Source: an uncultured Lachnospiraceae bacterium (GTDB lineage: Bacteria; Bacillota; Clostridia; Lachnospirales; Lachnospiraceae). Taken from it: a stretch of 32,068 nt of DNA. The notes under the pieces were generated by a model. The model made no database searches. It saw only the letters and a list, made by a program, of their open reading frames with translations, and was not told the origin of the DNA. Positions 27,202 through 32,068 of this stretch are shown one piece after another. Every line of letters starts with the position of its first letter. Within the stretch, counting starts at the first letter, position 1. A program made the translations under genes and the position numbers. Where the stretch lies: contig CAMNJZ010000017.1 of NCBI GenBank assembly GCA_946541955.1, positions 1-32,068 on the forward strand. Direction: 5' to 3'.

Positions 27202-29610
27202 TTATGCATCAAAGATGCTGTCTGCGTAACGGACCGTTGCCATGGCGTCTTTGGCATAGCAGTCGGCTCCTATGGCGTCCGCGTATTCCTGGGTCATGAC
27301 GGCGCCGCCCACCACCACCAGGGTGTCGGGCTTTTTCTCCCGAAGGAGCTTTATGGTCTCCTCCATACTGACCACTGTGGTGGTCATCAGGGCCGACAGG
27401 CCCACGAGACGGATGTTCTCCCGGATTGCCGTATCCACAATGGTCTCCGGGGCCACATCCTTGCCCAGATCCAGGATGTCATAGCCGTAGTTTTCCAGCA
27501 TGACCTTGACGATATTCTTGCCGATGTCGTGGATATCGCCCTTGACCGTTGCCAGGATGATCCTGCCCTTGATCTTTCTTCCGGTCCCTGCCATCTGTTC
27601 CTTTACGACCTCAAAGGCCGCCTTGGCGGCTTCCGCGCTCATAAGGAGCTGGGGCAGGAAGAGGGTCCCTTTTTCAAAGCCCTGTCCGACCCGGTCCAGG
27701 GCCGGGATCAGCTCCTCGTTGATGAGGGTCATGGGGTCTTTGGTCAAAAGGCCCTCCCTGGTCAGGGCGGCGGCCCGCTCGGTCATGCCCCTTTCGATGC
27801 TCTCGCCAAGGCGCATGGGGCCTGCTGCCGCTGCCTTTTGTCCTTCTGCCGCTCCCTGGGGCCGGGCTGACACGGCATCCGGCGCCGGGGCGGTCCCGGC
27901 GTAGGCGGCTATGTATCCCATACAGTTCTCATCCAGATCCTGGAGGGCCAGGAAGGCCCTGTAGGACTGCATCATCGCCTCATTGCCCGGATTGATGATG
28001 GCGCAGGAAAGACCGGCCGTCATGGCCATGGTCAGGAAATGGGCGTTGACGATCTCCCGTCTGGGCAGGCCGAAGGAAATATTGGAGACGCCCAGGATGG
28101 TATGGCCTCCCAGCTCGTCCCTGACTCTGCGCAGAGTCTCCAGGGTCACCCTGGCAGACCGGCTGTCGGAGGAAATGGTCATGGCCAGACCGTCGATCAC
28201 GATGTCTTCAGCGGGAATGCCGTATTCCTCGGCCGCCGCGTAGATCTTCCGGGCGACCTTCAGACGGCCCTCCGCCGTATCCGGGATCCCCCCTTCGTCC
28301 AGGGCCAGTCCCACCAGGACGCCGCCGTATTTGGCGACCAGGGGCATGACCGCTTCGATGCTCTCCCTTTTGCCGTTTACAGAATTGACCATGGGCTTGC
28401 CGTTGTACAGGCGCATGCCTCTTTCCAGGGCGGCCGGATCCGAGGTGTCGATCTGCAGGGGAAGGGCCGTCACGCTCTGCAGCCTTTTGACCACTGTCTC
28501 CATGATCTCCGGCTCGTCGATCTCGGGCAGGCCCACGTTGACGTCCAGGATATGGGCCCCGGCATCCTCCTGCCGGAGGCCTTCGGAAAGGATATATTCG
28601 ATGTCCCTGCTGCGCAGGGCTTCCTTGAATTTCTTCTTGCCTGTGGGATTGATCCGCTCGCCGATCACCACCGGTTTCGGGCCGATTTCGACGGCCTGGG
28701 AGAAGGAGGTGACCACCGTCCGCTTTTTGGGATAAGGCGGTCTGAAGGGCAGTTTTGAGACCTTCTCGATGGTCCTGCGGATATGGTCCGGCGTGGTACC
28801 GCAGCAGCCGCCTGCCACATGGATCCCCAGGGAAGCGATCTGCTCCATCCAGGACGAGAATTCCTCCGGTCCCACATCATAGAGAGTCTTCCCGTTTTCG
28901 GTCCTGGGAAGGCCCGCATTGGGATTGACGATGATGGGAACGGAGGCCACCTCTGTAAGGCGCCTCACGATGGGAAGCATCTGTTCCGGTCCCAGGCCGC
29001 AGTTGACGCCCAGGCCGTCGACCCGGAGGCCTTCCAGCATGGCCACGGTGGAGTCCACCGTGCCGCCGGTCAGAAGCTTGCCCCGGCTGTCATAGATGGT
29101 GGTGACCAGGACCGGCAGGCTGCAGTTCTCCTTGGCCGCCAGGACCGCGGCCTTGGCCTCGTAGCCGTCGCTCATGGTCTCGATCAGGACCAGATCGGCC
29201 CCCTCATCCGCTCCATAGCGGACGACCTCGCCAAAAAGAGCCACGGCCTTTTCAAAGGCCAGATCTCCCATGGGCTCCAGCAGCTTGCCGGTGGGACCGA
29301 TATCCAGGGCGATAAAGGCGTCCTCTCTGTGGGTCCTTTTCCTGGCTTCTTTGGCCAGGCGGACCGCTGCCCGGACGATCTCCTCCAGATTGTCCGGATA
29401 TTTCAGGGCGTTGGCGCCGAAGGTATTGGTATTGAAAATGTCGGCGCCGGCCTCCAGATAGGCGCAGTGGAGATCCAGAATATCGCCGGGGCGCTTTATG
29501 TTCCAGGTCTCCGGAAGCTCTCCCCCCGCCAGTCCTCTGGCCTGCAGAATGGTCCCCATTCCGCCGTCGCAAAAAAGCCACTCCTTACCGAGTCTGTCCC
29601 GTAAATTCAT
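27202..29610 (-). CDS. metH: Cobalamin-dependent methionine synthase, short form
   Basis: A cytosolic enzyme that transfers the methyl group of 5-methyltetrahydrofolate to homocysteine through cobalamin. The 802 residues contain the homocysteine/zinc domain (about 1-290; C204 in N-C-G and C269-C270 in G-G-C-C-G-T-T-P), a pterin-binding barrel (about 310-560; G-E-R-I-N-P-T-G at 317-324), an Ala/Pro linker (about 575-600), the B12 cap, and the B12-binding domain with D692-x-H694-x-x-G (GDIHDIG). The reactivation domain of E. coli MetH (about 1227 residues) is missing and is encoded by the preceding gene. The ATG at 29610 has GGAGG 8 nt upstream. Confidence 0.95.
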   Translation of the reverse strand: MNLRDRLGKEWLFCDGGMGTILQARGLAGGELPETWNIKRPGDILDLHCAYLEAGADIFNTNTFGANALKYPDNLEEIVRAAVRLAKEARKRTHREDAFIALDIGPTGKLLEPMGDLAFEKAVALFGEVVRYGADEGADLVLIETMSDGYEAKAAVLAAKENCSLPVLVTTIYDSRGKLLTGGTVDSTVAMLEGLRVDGLGVNCGLGPEQMLPIVRRLTEVASVPIIVNPNAGLPRTENGKTLYDVGPEEFSSWMEQIASLGIHVAGGCCGTTPDHIRRTIEKVSKLPFRPPYPKKRTVVTSFSQAVEIGPKPVVIGERINPTGKKKFKEALRSRDIEYILSEGLRQEDAGAHILDVNVGLPEIDEPEIMETVVKRLQSVTALPLQIDTSDPAALERGMRLYNGKPMVNSVNGKRESIEAVMPLVAKYGGVLVGLALDEGGIPDTAEGRLKVARKIYAAAEEYGIPAEDIVIDGLAMTISSDSRSARVTLETLRRVRDELGGHTILGVSNISFGLPRREIVNAHFLTMAMTAGLSCAIINPGNEAMMQSYRAFLALQDLDENCMGYIAAYAGTAPAPDAVSARPQGAAEGQKAAAAGPMRLGESIERGMTERAAALTREGLLTKDPMTLINEELIPALDRVGQGFEKGTLFLPQLLMSAEAAKAAFEVVKEQMAGTGRKIKGRIILATVKGDIHDIGKNIVKVMLENYGYDILDLGKDVAPETIVDTAIRENIRLVGLSALMTTTVVSMEETIKLLREKKPDTLVVVGGAVMTQEYADAIGADCYAKDAMATVRYADSIFDA

Positions 29611-29625
29611 CTTTGATTCCTCCAA

Positions 29626-30327
29626 TCAGCTGCGGGCAAAGCTGCAGCTTCCGGCCTGACTGCAGCCTTCGCACCCCTCCCGGGGGCAGGCTGTCTTTTC
29701 CTGTCCCAGCCCTATGAAGGCTGTGACTGATTTGGTCGGCGTCATCAGCAGGGAGTCTGTCAGACCGACGCCGATCTCCTTTTTCATCTGCAGGGCGCTC
29801 ATAAAATTCCTCTGCAGGCTCAGGGGGAGGTCTCCGTAGCCCGGCGAAAACCTGGGCCTGCAAAAGAGCCCTGCGGCCTGGGCCTCCCTGCGGATCTCTT
29901 CATTGATCTCATCGCACCAGGTCTCGATCATGGCCGCACCGGCCGCCTGGTAAATGACCATCCGGCCTGCGTTCAGGATCTGGGCCCGCCGGACCAGGAG
30001 ATCAGGGCCCGGCCCCAGGGTCGCCGCCATCAGACAGACCAGGCTGCAGCCCCTGAGATTTCTGGAAAGGCTCCTGCTGGCTGTTTCCATCAGGATGCCG
30101 GAAGACGGATCTTCCGGCAGGGCCTTCACGGTCAGCAGACCGTCTTCCTTCTGCTCCAGGGCGCATCTGCGCCAGACCGCCCTGGGCTCCGCTGCCCTGC
30201 ACAGATCCTCCAGGCAGAGGGCGATCTCTTCTTCCATGGCAGGATCCGGTTTCACTTTGTGGTAGCCAAGATAGCGGGCGACCTCCCTGGAATCCGTTTC
30301 CCGGATCACATCCTTCCCCTCTCTCAT
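29626..30327 (-). CDS. Methionine synthase activation-domain protein (separate MetH reactivation module)
   Basis: A 233-residue protein equivalent to the C-terminal SAM-binding activation domain of long MetH, which re-methylates oxidised cobalamin. It has the family's R-P-R-F-S-P-G-Y-G-D (157-166) and M-T-P-T-K-S-V-T-A-F-I-G (195-206). The C-terminal tail carries four cysteines (C214, C219, C222, C228) that could bind a metal or cluster; long MetH lacks this tail. The start ATG overlaps the metF stop (ATGA), and the stop lies 15 nt before metH, so the three genes are one coupled operon. Confidence 0.88.
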   Translation of the reverse strand: MREGKDVIRETDSREVARYLGYHKVKPDPAMEEEIALCLEDLCRAAEPRAVWRRCALEQKEDGLLTVKALPEDPSSGILMETASRSLSRNLRGCSLVCLMAATLGPGPDLLVRRAQILNAGRMVIYQAAGAAMIETWCDEINEEIRREAQAAGLFCRPRFSPGYGDLPLSLQRNFMSALQMKKEIGVGLTDSLLMTPTKSVTAFIGLGQEKTACPREGCEGCSQAGSCSFARS

Positions 30328-31187
30328 TTGAGGATCTCGGAAAGGTTGTCCCGGATCGCCGCTGCGATATCCGGCTTGTTCATGGAATATACATGGATAT
30401 GGGTCACCCCGTTGGCGATCAGGTCAATGATCTGTCCCGTGGCATAAATCACGCCGGCCTGCTTCATCTTCTCCGGATCGTCTCCGAACCGGTCCACCAT
30501 CTGGCGGAAGCGCTGGGGTATGGTGGCGCCGGAAAGGGCCACGGATCTTCTCACCTGATTCTCATTGGTAATGGGCATGATGCCGGCGCAGACCGGTACC
30601 TCGATGCCGGCGGCCCGGATCTTATAGAGGAAGTTGTACATCATGTTGTTGTCGAAAAACATCTGGGTGGTGAGGAAATCGCAGCCGGCGTCCACCTTCT
30701 TTTTCAGGTTTTTGATATCGTCGGACTGCCTTGTGCACTCCACGTGGCCTTCCACGTAGCATGCCCCGCCGATGCACAGATCCGGGGCCTGTTCCCGGAT
30801 GTCGGCGATCATGTCCGAGGCATAGGTATAGTCATGGCAGACTCTGCCGTCCTTTGGAACATCTCCCCTGAGGGCCATGATATTCTCCACCCCTATGGAC
30901 TGATAAAGACGGACCATCTCCGCCACTTTGGCCTTGTCCGAAGCCACACAGGTCAGATGGGCCAGGACGGAAACGTCATATATGTTCTGAAGATCGGCGG
31001 CGATCTGGGCCGTATTCTTGCTGGTGCTGCCGGCCGCTCCGTAGGTCACGCTCATGAAGGCAGGATGCAGGTCTGCGATCTTGTGAGTCGCTCTGGCAAC
31101 AGAAGCAAAGCCCGCGTCTGTCTTGGGCGGAAATACTTCAAAGGACAGGGTCACTTCTTTGGAATTCAGGATGTCGATTATCTTCAT
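30324..31187 (-). CDS. metF: Methylenetetrahydrofolate reductase
   Basis: A 287-residue TIM-barrel flavoenzyme that reduces 5,10-methylenetetrahydrofolate to the 5-methyl form, the methyl donor for MetH. It shows S-F-E-V-F-P-P-K at 15-22 with the catalytic glutamate E17, M-S-V-T-Y-G-A-A-G-S, H-L-T-C, N-I-M-A-L-R-G-D and T-T-Q-M-F-F-D. The ATG at 31187 follows AAGGAG at 9 nt. It leads the methionine operon, downstream of an attenuator-like hairpin and a promoter with phased palindromes. Confidence 0.95.
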   Translation of the reverse strand: MKIIDILNSKEVTLSFEVFPPKTDAGFASVARATHKIADLHPAFMSVTYGAAGSTSKNTAQIAADLQNIYDVSVLAHLTCVASDKAKVAEMVRLYQSIGVENIMALRGDVPKDGRVCHDYTYASDMIADIREQAPDLCIGGACYVEGHVECTRQSDDIKNLKKKVDAGCDFLTTQMFFDNNMMYNFLYKIRAAGIEVPVCAGIMPITNENQVRRSVALSGATIPQRFRQMVDRFGDDPEKMKQAGVIYATGQIIDLIANGVTHIHVYSMNKPDIAAAIRDNLSEILK

Positions 31188-31211
31188 AATTCTCAGCTCC
31201 TTCGTTATGCG

Positions 31212-31254
31212 AAAAAAGGCAGCACGTATGGTCAGGGCCTGGGGTGCCGCTGCC
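31212..31254 (-). promoter_or_regulatory. Attenuator-like terminator in the metF leader
   Basis: On the minus strand GGCAGC (31254-31249) pairs with GCTGCC (31223-31218) and is followed by TTTTTT (31217-31212), just before the metF ribosome binding site. A competing hairpin, GGGG (31256-31253) with CCCC (31244-31241), uses part of the same 5' arm. This is the layout of transcription attenuation. No known riboswitch core was recognised. Confidence 0.55.
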
Positions 31255-31275
31255 CCGGTCGAAATTTTCTATCAG

Positions 31276-31359
31276 TATATACCAGATCCCTTCATCATTC
31301 CATAGGAATTTCCACAATTTCATAGTATTCCTATAGGATTTTTAATATACTTCCTATAA
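31276..31359 (-). promoter_or_regulatory. metF promoter with three phased palindromic operator sites
   Basis: An extended -10, TGGTATATA, has its hexamer at 31281-31276 on the minus strand. Upstream are ATTCCATAGGAAT (31297-31309, a perfect inverted repeat covering the -35 position), TCCTATAGGA (31329-31338, perfect) and a half-copy TTCCTATA (31351-31358). Their centres are about 30 and 22 bp apart, near whole helical turns. The binding protein is unknown. Confidence 0.6.
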
Positions 31360-31385
31360 AAAAGGGAGCCTGGTGACAGGTTCCC
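31358..31385 (-). terminator. Terminator of the pseudouridine synthase gene
   Basis: GGGAGCCTG (31364-31372) pairs with CAGGTTCCC (31377-31385) around a 4-nt loop, eight of nine positions being Watson-Crick or G-T. On the minus strand six T residues follow (31363-31358). Confidence 0.85.
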
Positions 31386-31392
31386 TCTTTTC

Positions 31393-32068
31393 TCATTTTT
31401 CTCCATCATGCCGTTCATTCCCGGAAAGGTCCGGGGCGTTTCGGGCAGGGCCCGCTGCCTCCTTCAGAGCTGCCAGTTCCTCTTCTCTAAGCCGCCTCCA
31501 CTGTCCGGGCAGGAGGCTCTCATCCAGGACCAGAGGCCCCATGGAAAGGCGCTTCAGATACAGGACCTCCCTGCCCCTTGCCTGGAACATGCGCTTGATC
31601 TGGTGGAATTTTCCCTCCCGGATGGTGACCCGGGCCAGGGAAGTCTCCCGGCCTGCTTCCAGAATCTCCAGCCGTGCCGGCATGGCCTGGAGGCCCTCGT
31701 CCACCTGCAGTCCCTCTGCAAAGGCGTTGCAGTCCTCCCCGGTCAGAGGACCGTCCACCCGGGCCAGATAGACCTTGTCCACATGCCTTGCAGGGGATAA
31801 AAGAGCGTGGGCCAGGTCCCCGTCATTGGTGATCAGAAGGAGCCCCTCCGTATCCTTGTCCAGGCGTCCTGCAGGAAAGAGATCTCCCCTCTTCTGGTCT
31901 TCGTCGATGAGGTCCAGGACCGTTTTCTGTTTTTTGTCCTCCGTAGCGCTGATGACGCCAGCTGGCTTATAGAGCATGTAATAGACATATTTCTCGTAGG
32001 CGATCTCCCTGCCCCGGTAGGTGACCAGGTCTTCCCCCGTCACCTTCCTGCCGGGATCCTTTTCGATC
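31393..32068 (-). CDS. RsuA/RluB-family rRNA pseudouridine synthase (5' end beyond window)
   Basis: An RNA-modifying enzyme that turns a specific uridine of rRNA into pseudouridine. The catalytic motif is G-R-L-D-K-D-T-E-G-L-L, preceded by Y-M-L-Y-K-P-A-G-V-I-S and followed by G-K-F-H-Q-I-K-R-M-F, all typical of the RsuA branch. About 225 residues are visible. The frame stays open to the window edge, so the N-terminal S4 RNA-binding domain is only partly present; a GTG at 32043 is probably not the start. Whether it modifies 16S (RsuA) or 23S (RluB) rRNA cannot be decided here. Confidence 0.9.
   Translation of the reverse strand, partial: IEKDPGRKVTGEDLVTYRGREIAYEKYVYYMLYKPAGVISATEDKKQKTVLDLIDEDQKRGDLFPAGRLDKDTEGLLLITNDGDLAHALLSPARHVDKVYLARVDGPLTGEDCNAFAEGLQVDEGLQAMPARLEILEAGRETSLARVTIREGKFHQIKRMFQARGREVLYLKRLSMGPLVLDESLLPGQWRRLREEELAALKEAAGPARNAPDLSGNERHDGEK

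Noticed and set aside
31188-31330. SAM-I (S-box), T-box or SAH riboswitch before metF
   Set aside because: The leader is too short for S-box or T-box, the T-box sequence AGGGTGG is absent, and no SAH or THF riboswitch core was recognised. Only an attenuator-like hairpin is supported.
1-32068. tRNA genes, CRISPR arrays, insertion sequences or prophage
   Set aside because: No cloverleaf-like sequence with TTCGA arms, no regular spacer-repeat array, and no transposase or integrase was seen by eye on either strand.

Overview
The window looks like chromosomal DNA of a butyrate-forming anaerobic Firmicute, most probably a Lachnospiraceae-type Clostridium relative. The grounds are a butyryl-CoA:acetate CoA-transferase very close to gut-butyrate-producer enzymes, a CBS/DRTGG-containing family II pyrophosphatase, a split cobalamin-dependent methionine synthase, AGGAGG-type ribosome binding sites, short intergenic gaps and fairly GC-rich coding sequence. 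No rRNA, tRNA, phage, insertion sequence or CRISPR array was seen. Family names rest on recognition of the translated sequences, not on a search.

Region 1 (1-10,790) is an L-ascorbate/pentose catabolism locus in two divergent arms around a 529-nt AT-rich control region (6785-7313). The left arm (minus strand) runs ulaG lactonase, EIIA, EIIC, EIIB, then a terminator, a DeoR-type regulator with its own promoter, a DUF3592-like membrane protein, an UlaF/AraD 4-epimerase and the start of a transketolase that leaves the window. The right arm (plus strand) runs a cytosolic beta-propeller-like protein of unknown function, a HAD phosphatase, UlaE 3-epimerase and ribulose-phosphate 3-epimerase. Together they would import and phosphorylate ascorbate, open the lactone and feed pentose phosphates into central metabolism. 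The decarboxylase UlaD is not in the window. ATGTTC-type repeats flank both promoters and probably bind the DeoR-type regulator.

Region 2 (10,794-20,478) holds hslO (Hsp33) and then a tight six-gene minus-strand operon, visibly GC-richer than its surroundings. It encodes a COG5610-like protein, an ABC-2 permease, an ABC ATPase with a Wzt-type C-terminal domain, a SAM methyltransferase, a GT2-HAD-COG5610 fusion of about 995 residues, and a membrane Ser/Thr kinase with an N-terminal zinc ribbon and a ricin-like C-terminal domain. It looks like a system that makes, modifies, exports and possibly senses a surface glycan.

Region 3 (20,574-23,742) has the pyrophosphatase (ppaC) with a zinc-ribbon gene behind it. 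Upstream lies a roughly 440-nt unit with a good promoter, an intrinsic terminator and at least seven potential helices. I read this as an unidentified structured RNA. A small membrane-anchored protein follows.

Region 4 (23,869-27,190) has the butyrate-forming CoA-transferase, divergent from trxA-trxB-unknown. The trx promoter contains a 15-bp inverted repeat that nearly equals the OhrR operator. Region 5 (27,202-32,068) is the methionine/one-carbon operon metF - MetH activation protein - metH, with three phased palindromes and an attenuator-like hairpin before metF. An RsuA-family pseudouridine synthase runs off the right edge.
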